The notes beneath the pieces were generated by a model that made no database searches, had not been told where the DNA came from, and saw only the letters and a list, made by a program, of their open reading frames with translations. From Deinococcus sp. (lineage in GTDB: Bacteria > Deinococcota > Deinococci > Deinococcales > Deinococcaceae): 35,322 nt of DNA. Both the position numbers and the translations under genes were made by a program. Location of the stretch: positions 1 to 35,322 of the forward strand of contig NZ_JANYGJ010000179.1 in NCBI RefSeq assembly GCF_025362455.1, written 5' to 3'. Positions 14,192-23,162 of this stretch are shown one piece after another. Position 1 is the first letter of the stretch. Each line of letters starts with the position of its first letter.

Positions 14192-16420
14192 ATGACCTCC
14201 CCCCGGCGATCTTCCGCAGCCCAGAGGCGCCAACCGCCGCCTGGCTGGGCGGTGCTGGCGGTGTTTCTGGGGCTTCAAGCGCTGCCCGGCGCCGTGGTGC
14301 TGTGGGCTCACCTGACGGCGCTGCCGGGGACCCTGCTGCCGGAGACCGTGCTGCCTGAGCCTGGCGCACTGAGCGGACTGGCCGTCCCCGCCTCGCTGGG
14401 CAGCGTCCTGGGCGGTTCGGGCCTGCTGATCCTGGCCGAAACGGTGAGTCTGGCCACGGCTTTGGTGGCGGTGCGCCTGCCCCGACCGATTACCTTGCCG
14501 ATGCTGAGTTGCGCCGGAATCGTCGTGGCGCGGCTGGCCGTCAGCGGCCTTCAGCTCAGCGGTTTGAGTGACACCTCAGCGGTGGCTGCCACGTGGGACG
14601 TGCTCAGCAGCTTGGTCATCGCGCTGGGGACGCTGTGGTTGATGTGGATCAGCCGCCAGATGCTCGCCTCGCGCCAGCAGCTCCTGAATGACCGGGCCGA
14701 GCGTGACGCCCTGACCGGACTGCTGGGCCGGGCGGGCCTGAGCCGCCGAGTGAGCGAGCTGACCGGCAACCAGGACGCCGCGCTGATGATGTTCGATCTC
14801 AACGACCTCAAAAGCATCAACGACACCGGCGGGCACAGCGCGGGCGACGACCATTTGCAGCAAGTCGCCCAGGCCATCGAGGCCGCGCTGCCGCCGGGTG
14901 CGCTGCTGGGGCGCTGGGGCGGCGACGAGTTTCTGGCCGCCCTGCCCCGCACGCAAGACGACGTAGCCCTGAAATTTGCCGACAGCGCAGCCGCCCACGC
15001 CCCCCGGACCCGCCGCAACCTGCCGCCGTTCGCCGTGGGCGTGGCCCAGATGCGGGCCGGAGAGGACATGGCCCGCGCCCTGGCGGTGGCCGACCAGCAG
15101 ATGTACGAAAACAAGGCCGCCTCGCGCCTGAGCCGCCTGGAAGGTGCCCAGGTCACGGCTGGCCGCAGCGATTCTGGTCGGGCCAGTGCTGATCGGGCCA
15201 GTGCTGGTCGGGCCAGTGCTGGTCGGGCCGCTTCGGGCGCACGGACAGACGGCAGGAGTGCCAGCAGCTACGTCTCGACCCCGGAGGAGTTCACCCGCAT
15301 GCTGGAGGGCCTGGAAACCAAGCACGCCATCTTGCACGAGGGACTGGACACCCTGCGCAGGGTGCTGGGCTTTGACGGCAGCTCCTACTATCAGCAGCGC
15401 GGCGAGCTGATGTATCCCACCTACGTGACCGGCGAGGAGGAAATCACCCTGGCCGACCTCACGGCTCACCAGGGCCGCGCCAGCAGCAGCGGCATCGTCA
15501 GCCGGGCCATAGAGACATCGAGTACGGTGGGCACCGCCGACTACCCCTCGGACCCCGACGCGCTGAGCGCCTGGATCGAGCATGGCCTCAAAAGCGTGGT
15601 GGTCACCCCGGTGCGCGACGCGGGCGTGGTGGTCGGCATACTCGACCTGACCAGCTACCGCACCTGGCGGGCGATCACCCCCCAGGTCTGCCGCCTGCTC
15701 GAAGCCGTGGCGCTGAGGCTGGGCCACGTGCTGGAGCGCGACCGGGTGGTGGCCCAGGTGCAGCACACCTTCGAGGGCAGCTTGGTCGCCCTGGGCATGG
15801 CGCTCGAAGCCCGCGATTTCGAGTCGTTCGGGCACACCGAGCGGGTGGTGGCCGCCGCCGAGCTGCTGGGCGGCGCCTTCGACCTGGGATCACGCACACT
15901 GCTCGAACTGCGTCAGGGCGCGTATCTGCACGACATCGGCAAGCTGACCATTCCCGACGCGGTGCTGCTCAAACCCGGCAAGCTCGACGCCGAGGAGTAC
16001 GCCGTCATCCAGCGCCACGCCGCCCAGGGCCACGCGCTGGCCTCGCGCATCGCGGGCATCAGCGCCCAGGCCCTGGACGTGATTCTCTCGCACCACGAGC
16101 GCTGGGACGGCCAGGGCTACCCGGCGGGCCTGAGCGGCGAGGCCATTCCGCTGCTGGCCCGCATCTTCGCGGTGTGCGACGTCTACGACGCCCTGACCAG
16201 CGCCCGGCCCTACAAACCCGCCTGGACGGTGCAGGCGGCGCTGCAAGAACTCGAAGCCCAGGCTGGCCAGCAGTTCGACCCGCGTATCGTGACCATTTTC
16301 ACCGCCCTGGTCCGCACGGCGCCGCCCACGCCGGAAAACCCGGAGCCTGCCCCCCAGGCCAGCGCACCGGAACTGCCGGAGCCAGCTCAGCCTTTGCCGG
16401 GATCACTGACTCAGCCCTGA
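14192..16420 (+). CDS. Membrane GGDEF - GAF-like - HD-GYP cyclic-di-GMP protein
   Basis: 742 residues from ATG 14192; a TTG at 14102 in the same frame is possible, and neither has a clear ribosome site. Four membrane helices (about 18-155) lead to a GGDEF domain with intact GGDEF at 243-247 and the FDLNDLKSIND metal strand, so cyclic-di-GMP synthesis is plausible. No RxxD inhibitory site precedes it. A linker of GRASA repeats (about 328-348) joins a GAF-like sensor (about 380-515). The C-terminal HD-GYP domain has HDIGK (His580-Asp581) and GYP (642-644), the hydrolase motif. The protein thus has both making and breaking modules. It ends in a Pro/Glu-rich tail. Confidence 0.88.
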   Translation: MTSPRRSSAAQRRQPPPGWAVLAVFLGLQALPGAVVLWAHLTALPGTLLPETVLPEPGALSGLAVPASLGSVLGGSGLLILAETVSLATALVAVRLPRPITLPMLSCAGIVVARLAVSGLQLSGLSDTSAVAATWDVLSSLVIALGTLWLMWISRQMLASRQQLLNDRAERDALTGLLGRAGLSRRVSELTGNQDAALMMFDLNDLKSINDTGGHSAGDDHLQQVAQAIEAALPPGALLGRWGGDEFLAALPRTQDDVALKFADSAAAHAPRTRRNLPPFAVGVAQMRAGEDMARALAVADQQMYENKAASRLSRLEGAQVTAGRSDSGRASADRASAGRASAGRAASGARTDGRSASSYVSTPEEFTRMLEGLETKHAILHEGLDTLRRVLGFDGSSYYQQRGELMYPTYVTGEEEITLADLTAHQGRASSSGIVSRAIETSSTVGTADYPSDPDALSAWIEHGLKSVVVTPVRDAGVVVGILDLTSYRTWRAITPQVCRLLEAVALRLGHVLERDRVVAQVQHTFEGSLVALGMALEARDFESFGHTERVVAAAELLGGAFDLGSRTLLELRQGAYLHDIGKLTIPDAVLLKPGKLDAEEYAVIQRHAAQGHALASRIAGISAQALDVILSHHERWDGQGYPAGLSGEAIPLLARIFAVCDVYDALTSARPYKPAWTVQAALQELEAQAGQQFDPRIVTIFTALVRTAPPTPENPEPAPQASAPELPEPAQPLPGSLTQP
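15174..15230 (+). repeat. 15-bp tandem repeat in GGDEF-GAF linker
   Basis: ctggtcgggccagtg units at 15174-15188, 15189-15203, 15204-15218 and a partial fourth. Encodes GRASA pentapeptides. Confidence 0.92.
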
Positions 16421-16760
16421 AGAAAAGGCGAGTTCTGGAGTTCGCGGCAAACGGGGACTCAGCCACCTGCACACCGCTCCTCCCGCGCTTGGTCGCTGAA
16501 ATCGTGCGTCAACGGCCTCGAATCCTCGAATGAACATCAGTCATATCTGATGAAATTTTCCTTCATGTGCAAATTTTTCTAGACAATATGCGAGATTTTT
16601 GGCCAAAATTCGGGTAATATTCGGACTGCGACGCAGACCTTACAGTTTCTGATGCGCAATTTGCAAAGTAAAGATTCAGTAAAGGCGACGCACCTACCGT
16701 CAGTTTGCGAGACGCTTCGCAGACTACAAATCTTTCCGTCCATATCTATAGAGGAGTGAT
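16421..16760 (+). promoter_or_regulatory. AT-rich leader with palindromes upstream of asparaginase
   Basis: From about 16535 the sequence drops sharply in GC. It contains the perfect 12-bp palindrome TTTTGGCCAAAA (16597-16608), CTGCG-A-CGCAG (16626-16636) and TGCGA-N6-TCGCA (16706-16721). A TATCTA at 16743-16748 may be the -10, though no good -35 is seen. No gene in this stretch. The density of symmetric sites suggests regulated expression; the regulator is unknown. Confidence 0.5.
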
Positions 16761-17873
16761 ATGAAAAACTTCGCCAAGTCCATGTACTGTACGGCCACCC
16801 TATTGCTGGCCACGCTACCTTCGGCGGCTCAGACTGTCCCGGCTGCCCCCCCAGCCGCCCCCGCTGCTCCGGCGCCCGCTCCGACAACCGGCCTGCCGAA
16901 TGTGGTCATTCTGGCGACAGGCGGCACCATCGCGTCGTCGGCGGACTCGAATACCCAGGTCGTGAACTATTCGCTGAGTCAGACCGTCAACAACCTGATC
17001 AACGCCGTGCCCGCCGTGACCAAGGTCGCCAACGTGACCGGCGAACAGGTCGCCAATACCGGTAGCCAGGACATCACCACTGAGATCCTGCTGACCCTGG
17101 CCAAACGCATCAACGTCCTGCTGGCGTCCCCAGATATCAGTGGCGTCGTTGTCACCCACGGCACCGACACCATGGAGGAAACCGCTTACTTCCTCGACCT
17201 GGTGGTCAAGAGCGACAAGCCGGTTGTCATGGTCGGTGCCATGCGTCCCTCGTCAGCGCTAAGCGCGGACGGCCCTTTCAATCTGTATCAGGCGGTGCAA
17301 CTGGCGGCCAACCCGACGGCCACCGGCAAAGGCGTTATGGTGCTGCTCAACGACCGCATCAGTGCGGCGCGGTACGTCACCAAAACCAACACCAGCGCAC
17401 TCGACACCTTCAAGTCGCCGGAGCAGGGCTACATGGGCGCCTTCGTCGGTGGTAAGCCCTATTTCTACACCCAGCCGACCCAGGTTCATACGACGGGCAG
17501 CGACTTCGACGTGAGTACCCTGACCAGCCTGCCGCCCGTCGAGATCCTCTACGGCTACCAGAACAACGCAGGCTACCTGTACGACGCGGCAGTTCAGGCG
17601 GGGGCCAAGGGCATCGTGCTGGCAGCGACCGGCAACGGAACCGTCTCGACCGCCTCCAAAAAGGGCCTGGCGGACGCGGTGGCAAAAGGAGTAGTCATCG
17701 CCCGCTCGTCCCGAACCGGCAGCGGGACGGTGACGCCCTCACCGGATGATCTCAAGAACGGCTCGGTGTCCACCGACTCCCTGAACCCGCAAAAAGCCCG
17801 CATTCTGCTGATGCTGGCTTTGACCAAAACCACCGATCTCAACAAGATTCAGGCCTATTTCGACCGCTACTGA
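16761..17873 (+). CDS. ansB: Periplasmic type II L-asparaginase
   Basis: 370 residues. A signal peptide (cleavage near SAAQ, about 24) and an Ala/Pro linker precede the asparaginase fold. Catalytic residues align with E. coli AnsB: nucleophile Thr56 (LATGGTIAS), Thr135-Asp136 (THGTDTMEE), Lys153 (SDKPVVMVGAMRP). The C-terminal LNPQKARILLMLALTKT completes the family. It converts extracellular asparagine (perhaps glutamine) to aspartate and ammonia. GAGGAG about 7 nt upstream supports ATG 16761. It stands alone behind an AT-rich regulatory leader. The active-site Glu near residue 330 of relatives appears here as Asp (PSPDD); alignment by eye, so tentative. Confidence 0.9.
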   Translation: MKNFAKSMYCTATLLLATLPSAAQTVPAAPPAAPAAPAPAPTTGLPNVVILATGGTIASSADSNTQVVNYSLSQTVNNLINAVPAVTKVANVTGEQVANTGSQDITTEILLTLAKRINVLLASPDISGVVVTHGTDTMEETAYFLDLVVKSDKPVVMVGAMRPSSALSADGPFNLYQAVQLAANPTATGKGVMVLLNDRISAARYVTKTNTSALDTFKSPEQGYMGAFVGGKPYFYTQPTQVHTTGSDFDVSTLTSLPPVEILYGYQNNAGYLYDAAVQAGAKGIVLAATGNGTVSTASKKGLADAVAKGVVIARSSRTGSGTVTPSPDDLKNGSVSTDSLNPQKARILLMLALTKTTDLNKIQAYFDRY

Positions 17874-17911
17874 GCGGCGACTTTCAAATCATAGAAACCA
17901 CAGGAGCCCAG

Positions 17912-17943
17912 CTCGATGCGGGTCAGCCTCGATGCGGGTCAGC
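17912..17943. repeat. 16-bp tandem duplication after asparaginase
   Basis: Two perfect copies of ctcgatgcgggtcagc (17912-17927, 17928-17943), non-coding. Confidence 0.9.
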
Positions 17944-18078
17944 ATTGTCCGGTGGTCACTGCTCCTTAGGTCAGGAGTGAGTGCAGTGGGGGGAGCATCG
18001 TCTGGTGAGGTCGGGATAGCCCTGAACCCTGACCGAACCTGCCTGCCACGGCTGGTCAGACGCAACCGCGCAATACCA

Positions 18079-18118
18079 CCCAGCTCCTGCTCTATCGGCC
18101 CAGCTACGGCTCTACCGA
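18079..18118. repeat. 20-bp imperfect duplication at AraC gene 3' end
   Basis: Two copies of about 20 bp (18079-18098 and 18099-18118, beginning cccagct), roughly 16 of 20 identical. The second overlaps the AraC stop codon region. Confidence 0.6.
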
Positions 18119-19063
18119 TAACGCCGCATGGGGAGCGGGCACCGGCCTGTCCAGGCTGGCTGCCACGAACTGGGTGGGAGTCAGCCCGAAGGCCCGTTTG
18201 AAGAGGCGGTTAAATTCCTGGGCGCTGCTGAATCCCACCTGATACGCGATGTCCTGAACGGTGGTCTGGCCGGTCTGAAGCAGCCGCTGGGCCTCGCTCA
18301 GCCGTCTGGAGTTGCGGTAGGCGACGGGGCTCATCTTGACCGCCTCCTGAAACAGGGCGCAGCAGTGGGCCGCGCTGAGGTTCGAGGCGTCGGCGATCAC
18401 CTCCAGCGCGACGGCCTCGGTGTAGCACGCCTCGATCAGTTTCAGGCTGGCGGCGATGCGGCGCAGGGCCCGGCGACGCCGCTCGGCCACCTGATCGACC
18501 TCGCCGTGCGGAGCGGCCCTGGCGATCAGCCCCACCGCCTGAATCAGCAGCCCGCCGACCACCACGTCCCACATCGGCGATTGCCCGGCGGCTTCCAGGC
18601 GAATGGCGTCCAGCAGGGCGTGCACGTCCGTGTTGAGCGGGCTTCCCAGCGGCAGCACCGGGGACTGCAAGGCGACGTCGCTGATAAACGGCAACCGCAC
18701 CTCGCGGCGGGTGCGAGCGATCCAGCCCTCATCCAGAATCATCGAGTGGAAATGCACCACGAAGATATCGGCGTCCTCGCCTTCGGGGTAGTTCATGTGC
18801 GGCTCAAGGGTATTGACCACGTAGACCTGGCCCGCCGCGAAGCGGTGAATCTGATCGCCGATCACGTAATGGCCCTGCCCCCGGACAATCAGGCCCAGCT
18901 CGTAGCTGTCGTGCCAGTGCAGGCGGCGAATCGGGGCGACAGGACGCCGGGTGTCGCGGATGTGAAAGAGTCGGCCCCCGGCCTCCAGGTTGGCGTTGCT
19001 CTGCATCTCGGCGAATTCGGGCACCAGTTGCTTCCAGGGCTGTTCCATGCGTGGTCCCATCAT
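18104..19063 (-). CDS. AraC-family regulator with cupin sensor domain
   Basis: 319 residues. An N-terminal cupin (about 40-140) begins HWHDSYELGLIVRGQGHYVIGD, then a helical linker. A C-terminal AraC/XylS double helix-turn-helix (about 205-305) ends in the signature QDIAYQVGFSSAQEFNRLFKR..G.TP. GAGG upstream of ATG 19063 is a ribosome site. It starts 25 nt after the lyase stop and is the last gene of the transporter operon, so it probably senses the imported or processed substrate and activates the operon. An in-operon position at the 3' end would give positive feedback, an inference. Confidence 0.9.
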   Translation of the reverse strand: MMGPRMEQPWKQLVPEFAEMQSNANLEAGGRLFHIRDTRRPVAPIRRLHWHDSYELGLIVRGQGHYVIGDQIHRFAAGQVYVVNTLEPHMNYPEGEDADIFVVHFHSMILDEGWIARTRREVRLPFISDVALQSPVLPLGSPLNTDVHALLDAIRLEAAGQSPMWDVVVGGLLIQAVGLIARAAPHGEVDQVAERRRRALRRIAASLKLIEACYTEAVALEVIADASNLSAAHCCALFQEAVKMSPVAYRNSRRLSEAQRLLQTGQTTVQDIAYQVGFSSAQEFNRLFKRAFGLTPTQFVAASLDRPVPAPHAALSVEP

Positions 19064-19088
19064 AAGCAGCCTCGGCTCGGAATCCGTG

Positions 19089-20468
19089 TTACCGGGCCGC
19101 CGTACCGATCACCTCCCGGTCGAGGGCCGCCGCCGACAACTGGAGTATCCGGTCGATCACCTCCTGCGTGACCCCCAGGTACGCCTGCGGATCGAGCGCT
19201 GCTTCCAGCGCCGCACGGTCGAGTCTGCCGATCACCAGCGGGTGACTCAGCACCGCCTCGCGAAAGGCCGCGCCGGTCGCACTGTCGATGGCCGCGTGAT
19301 GCACGACCTCATGGGCCGCCAGCCGCCCGGTCAACGGTGCCAGCGTCATCATCACCGCTTCGGCCAGCAAGAGCCCCTCGCTGTGCGCCAAGTTGGCCCG
19401 CATCCGCTCCGGAAAGACGCGCAGCCCGCCGAGCACGAACTGCATGGTTTCGCAGCCGCTCTGGGTCAGCACCGCGCACTCGCCGAGAATGGTCTCGAAG
19501 GTGGCGCTGGCGGCGGCGTCTCCCTCGTCGCCCTGCACATTGGCCTCCAGGGCCACCCCGACCCGGCTGCGCACCAGCCGCGAGAGGCTGATGACGCCCT
19601 GGCAGCGGGTCGGGTTGCGCTTTTGCGGCATGGTGGACGAGCCGATCTTGCCGGGATAAAACGGCTCTTCGAGTTCGGCGATCTCGCTGCGCTGCATCAA
19701 CACGATGTCCTGGGCGATCTTTTCCAGGGTACTCATCAGCAGGCCCTGCACCCCGATGTATTCGGCAAAGCCGTCGGCGGCGGTGCGCACAGGGATCAGG
19801 GCGGCGCCCAGGTTCAGGAGTTCTGCCAGGCGTGCCTGGACCCGCAAGCCGCCCTCGCCCATGCTGGCCAGCGTGCCGATGGCCCCGCCGAGGCTGGCCA
19901 CGAACACGCGCGGCTCACAGGTGCGCAGCCGCTCGGATTGCCGGGAGAGTTCGCTGAGCCAGGCCGCCGCCTTGAAGCCGAAGGTCATCGGCAGCGCGTG
20001 CTGGCCGTGGGTTCGCCCGGCCATCAGCGAGCTGCGGTGCTCACCGACCAGTGCGCTGAGCCGGGCGCACATCGCCGCCAGATGGGCCAGGGTGGCCGTG
20101 TGCGTCTCACGCAGTTGCAACACGGCGGCGATGTCGAGGATGTTCTGCGTCGTGGCGCCCCAGTGCAGGTAACCGCCCGCGTCACCGGCGCACAGCGCGG
20201 CAAACTGGCTCAGGACCGGCATCAGGGGGTGCTGCGTGAAGCGCACCTCCTCGGCCAGGCGCCCGGTATCGAACAGCTCCACCCGCGCCTGCCGCCGAAT
20301 CTCCAGGGCGGCTGCCGCCGGAATGAGCCCCAGTTCCGCCTGCGCCTGGGCCAGCGCCGCCTCGACATCGAGCCAGCGTTGCAGGGTGGTGCGGTCGTCC
20401 CAGATGACCTTGGCCGCCTGACTGAACGACTGGGCGCGGAGAAACGAATCAATGGCGTGTACAGGCAT
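19089..20468 (-). CDS. Fumarase/aspartase-superfamily lyase (adenylosuccinate lyase / PcaB-like)
   Basis: 459 residues, with the superfamily's three conserved regions: HWGATTQNILD (102-112), GRTHGQHALP (151-160, catalytic His154) and the signature GSSTMPQKRNP (276-286) carrying the mobile-loop serine. Such enzymes break C-N or C-O bonds by beta-elimination, releasing fumarate, or act as 3-carboxy-muconate cycloisomerase. The length and KRNP ending fit either the PurB-like or PcaB-like branch. Its place between a solute-binding protein and an AraC regulator argues against housekeeping purine synthesis and for catabolism of the imported compound. ATG 20468 has GGACT upstream. Confidence 0.82.
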   Translation of the reverse strand: MPVHAIDSFLRAQSFSQAAKVIWDDRTTLQRWLDVEAALAQAQAELGLIPAAAALEIRRQARVELFDTGRLAEEVRFTQHPLMPVLSQFAALCAGDAGGYLHWGATTQNILDIAAVLQLRETHTATLAHLAAMCARLSALVGEHRSSLMAGRTHGQHALPMTFGFKAAAWLSELSRQSERLRTCEPRVFVASLGGAIGTLASMGEGGLRVQARLAELLNLGAALIPVRTAADGFAEYIGVQGLLMSTLEKIAQDIVLMQRSEIAELEEPFYPGKIGSSTMPQKRNPTRCQGVISLSRLVRSRVGVALEANVQGDEGDAAASATFETILGECAVLTQSGCETMQFVLGGLRVFPERMRANLAHSEGLLLAEAVMMTLAPLTGRLAAHEVVHHAAIDSATGAAFREAVLSHPLVIGRLDRAALEAALDPQAYLGVTQEVIDRILQLSAAALDREVIGTAAR

Positions 20469-20496
20469 CAGCAGTCCTTGGGCGGGTCATTTCGAA

Positions 20497-20556
20497 TCTG
20501 GAGCGGCACTCTCTGGAGCGGCACTCTCTGAAACAGTGCTCTCTGGAACAGTGCTG
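20497..20556. repeat. 15-bp tandem repeat between solute-binding and lyase genes
   Basis: Four units tctggagcggcactc / tctgaaacagtgctc at 20497-20511, 20512-20526, 20527-20541 and 20542-20556, ending 3 nt from the stop of the solute-binding gene. Confidence 0.9.
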
Positions 20557-20559
20557 GCG

Positions 20560-22146
20560 TCACTTGCGGGCGTTGTAACGGTCCAACGCCCTTTGCATGA
20601 TGCCCGTGGCCTCGTCGATGCCCTGATCCTTGACCCTCGCCGCGTAGGCATCAAAGCGCTCCAGCGGCTCGGCGCCCGTGATAAATTTGGCCGTCATCTC
20701 CGCGACGTAGGTGTTGACGTCGTTCATGATGCTGGCGAACTTGCGGCTGTCGCCCTGCGACGGCGTGACCCCCGGCAGAACCCGCTCGAACGACGCCCGC
20801 CGCCAGAGCTGGTAGGCGCTTTGCTGCTGCGGCAGGCTGAACAGTTGGCGGATGTAGCGAATGTCCTGAATGCCGATCAGGAACTGGGGGCGGCAGCAGT
20901 AGGTCAGCGCCTGGGCCATGCTCAGCTTGGGGTTTTTGGTAATCATGTCGGTGTAGACCGGCTGGCCATTCACCAACGTGTAGGTGGCGCCCTCCTTGCC
21001 GAAGTTGACCGCCAGGCGCCCCGCCGGGGAGTACTGGTAATCGAGCCACTTGACCGTTTCCGGGATGCTCTTGTTGGTGCCCGAAATGGCCGCGCCGTAG
21101 CCCTGATAGCGGCGGCTGGCCGAGTGGAAGGGCATGTAGTTCTTGCCGCCCTGCCCGAAGGCGTAGGGCGCGGCGACCAGACTGAAGCCTGGGATCTGCT
21201 TGGCGGCGTTGGCCAGGTAGCGGCCCATTCCGCTGCCCGCGTAGCCGTAAAACGCACCGACGCGGTTTTGCAGCACCTTGGCATCGAGTTGCTGGGTCGT
21301 GGACGACATGAAGTCGGGATCGATCAAGCCCGCCGCATACCACTGGTGCATCTGGGTCAGGAAGCGTTTGTAGTCGTCGGTGATCTCCGCGTATCCGACC
21401 TTGCCGGGAGCGCTCTGATAAAAGCCGGGGGCCAGGTTATAGGCGCTCAGGAAGCCCTGCACCGTCAACGGAATGCCGGTGCTCGCCGAGGTGCTGTCGC
21501 CGGACAGCGGGATCTCGTCGGGCTTGCCGTTGCCGTTGGGATCCCCGGTCTTGATGGCCTTGAGTACCGCCGTCCAGTCGGCGACGCTGCGCGGTGGGCG
21601 CAGCTTGAGGCGCTCCAGCCAGTCGGCGCGCAGGGTCGGGCCGTAGGTCACCCCCTCCTTGAGCGGATTGATGCGGATCGCCGGAAAGGCGTAGATGTCG
21701 CCGTCGTCGGTGCTGATGTCGCGGCGCAGGCCGGGATTGGCCGCCAGGTACTTGGTCAGGTTGGGGGCGTATTTGGCGATGGCCTCGTTGAGCCGCACGA
21801 TCACGCCCTGGCGCAGCATCTGCTCCGGTCCGCCGGGAACGTCGAACCAACTGTATTCGATGATGTCCGGGTAATTGCGCGAGGCGAGCAGCAGATTGAA
21901 GCGCTCCTTTTCGCTGCCCAGCGGCGGGTGCTCGAAGTCCACCTTGATGCCGGTGCTGCCTTCGAGCATCTTGTAGAGCGTCATCTCGCCGAAGTTCTTG
22001 ATGGCGCCGTTGGCATTGGCGTTGAACGGCGCCCAGATCTTCAATGTCAGGTTCTGTGAGATGGGCAGCTTGAGCGCTTCCTGGGCCTGCGCTGTCAACA
22101 TGCCGGTCAGCGCGAGCATGGGGAGTATAAGGCGCTTGATCTTCAT
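20560..22146 (-). CDS. ABC transporter solute-binding protein, LplA type
   Basis: 528 residues, the size of LplA/YtcQ-like binding proteins rather than the usual 400-residue sugar binders. The signal peptide ends AQA-QEA with no lipobox cysteine, so it is a soluble or envelope-trapped binder. A calcium-binding loop DPNGNGKPDE lies at 202-211, and YGPTLRADWLERL at 168-180 is typical of the family. Family ligands include oligosaccharides such as aldouronates; the actual ligand is unknown. AGGAGA precedes ATG 22146. It follows the permease genes in the same operon. Confidence 0.88.
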   Translation of the reverse strand: MKIKRLILPMLALTGMLTAQAQEALKLPISQNLTLKIWAPFNANANGAIKNFGEMTLYKMLEGSTGIKVDFEHPPLGSEKERFNLLLASRNYPDIIEYSWFDVPGGPEQMLRQGVIVRLNEAIAKYAPNLTKYLAANPGLRRDISTDDGDIYAFPAIRINPLKEGVTYGPTLRADWLERLKLRPPRSVADWTAVLKAIKTGDPNGNGKPDEIPLSGDSTSASTGIPLTVQGFLSAYNLAPGFYQSAPGKVGYAEITDDYKRFLTQMHQWYAAGLIDPDFMSSTTQQLDAKVLQNRVGAFYGYAGSGMGRYLANAAKQIPGFSLVAAPYAFGQGGKNYMPFHSASRRYQGYGAAISGTNKSIPETVKWLDYQYSPAGRLAVNFGKEGATYTLVNGQPVYTDMITKNPKLSMAQALTYCCRPQFLIGIQDIRYIRQLFSLPQQQSAYQLWRRASFERVLPGVTPSQGDSRKFASIMNDVNTYVAEMTAKFITGAEPLERFDAYAARVKDQGIDEATGIMQRALDRYNARK

Positions 22147-22225
22147 ATCGTCTCCTGTCGTTCAAATGAGTTGCTGCTTGGCGGCGGGCAACCCGGTGCC
22201 AGGCCCGCTTTTCAGGTCCTGCTCC

Positions 22226-23131
22226 CTACTCCTTGACGCCGCCCACCAGCACCCCCTTGACGAAGTAGCGCTGCAAGAAGGGGTAGACCAGCAAGATCGG
22301 CAGGATGCTGGCGACGATGGCGGCGTAGCGCAGCGTCACCGCGACCGGTTCGGCGGCGTCGCCCCCGGCCCCCACGCCCTCGGTGCTGCCGTCGATCAGA
22401 ATCTGCCGGAGTGCCAGTTGCAGCGGGTGGAGGTGTGGATCGTTGAGGTAGATCAGCGCCGAGAACCACGAGTTCCAGTGGCCCACCGCGTAAAACAGCA
22501 CCAGCACGGCGAGGGTCGGCAGCGACAGCGGAATGTAGATGCGGCACAGGATAATCAGGTCGTTGGCACCCTCCAGCCGGGCGCTCTCCTCCAGACTGGG
22601 GGGAATGGCGGCGAAGGCCGTGCGCAGGATCAGCAGATTCCAGGTGTTGACCGCCGTGGGCAAGATCACCGCCAGCGGGTTGTTGAGCAGGCCCAGGCTC
22701 TGCACCAGCAGGAAGTTGGGGATCAGGCCGCCGCTGAAGAACATGGTCAGGACGATGAACAGCGTGATCGGCGTGCGGCCCACCAGGTCGTGCTTCGAGA
22801 GGCCGTAAGCGCCCAGACAGGTCAGCACGATGTTCAGCGCCGTGCCGAAGACGGTGTACAGGACGGTGTTGCGGTAACTTTCGCGCAGGTAGCTGTTCTC
22901 GAAGACCCGGACGTAGGCCTCCAGCGAGAAGCCCTGTGGGGCCAGCAGCACGCCGCTGTGGCGCAGCATCCGGCTCGGCTCGGAGAGCGAGGCCATCAGC
23001 ACGTAGTAAAACGGGTACAGCGTGATGAGGACCAGCGCCAGCAGCAGCACGGCGTTGAAGACATCGAACACCCGGTCGCCGAGGGGAGACCTGAACCCCT
23101 GGCTCTGGCGCAGCGCCCTGGGCGGCCTCAC
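22226..23131 (-). CDS. Carbohydrate ABC permease, YtcP/LplC type
   Basis: 301 residues, six membrane helices, with the cytoplasmic EAA loop at 181-189 (EESARLEGA) that contacts the ATPase. The N-terminal RVFDVFNAVLLLALVLITLYPFYYV pattern (first helix about 22-46) and the YP turn are typical of CUT1 family second permeases. It starts at GTG 23131, 31 nt after its partner permease, with GGGGAAG upstream. It pairs with the 23163-24113 gene as the membrane channel. No ATPase gene is in the window; this transporter class often borrows a shared MsmX-type ATPase. Confidence 0.9.
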   Translation of the reverse strand: MRPPRALRQSQGFRSPLGDRVFDVFNAVLLLALVLITLYPFYYVLMASLSEPSRMLRHSGVLLAPQGFSLEAYVRVFENSYLRESYRNTVLYTVFGTALNIVLTCLGAYGLSKHDLVGRTPITLFIVLTMFFSGGLIPNFLLVQSLGLLNNPLAVILPTAVNTWNLLILRTAFAAIPPSLEESARLEGANDLIILCRIYIPLSLPTLAVLVLFYAVGHWNSWFSALIYLNDPHLHPLQLALRQILIDGSTEGVGAGGDAAEPVAVTLRYAAIVASILPILLVYPFLQRYFVKGVLVGGVKE

Positions 23132-23162
23132 CGGCTTCCCCGGATGATGCGGCGAGGCCGGT

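Noticed and set aside
18128..22059. Very long plus-strand open frames opposite the AraC, lyase and solute-binding genes
   Set aside because: Antisense shadows of GC-rich genes: composition is Arg/Gln/His/Gly-rich with no fold, while the minus strand shows clear families.
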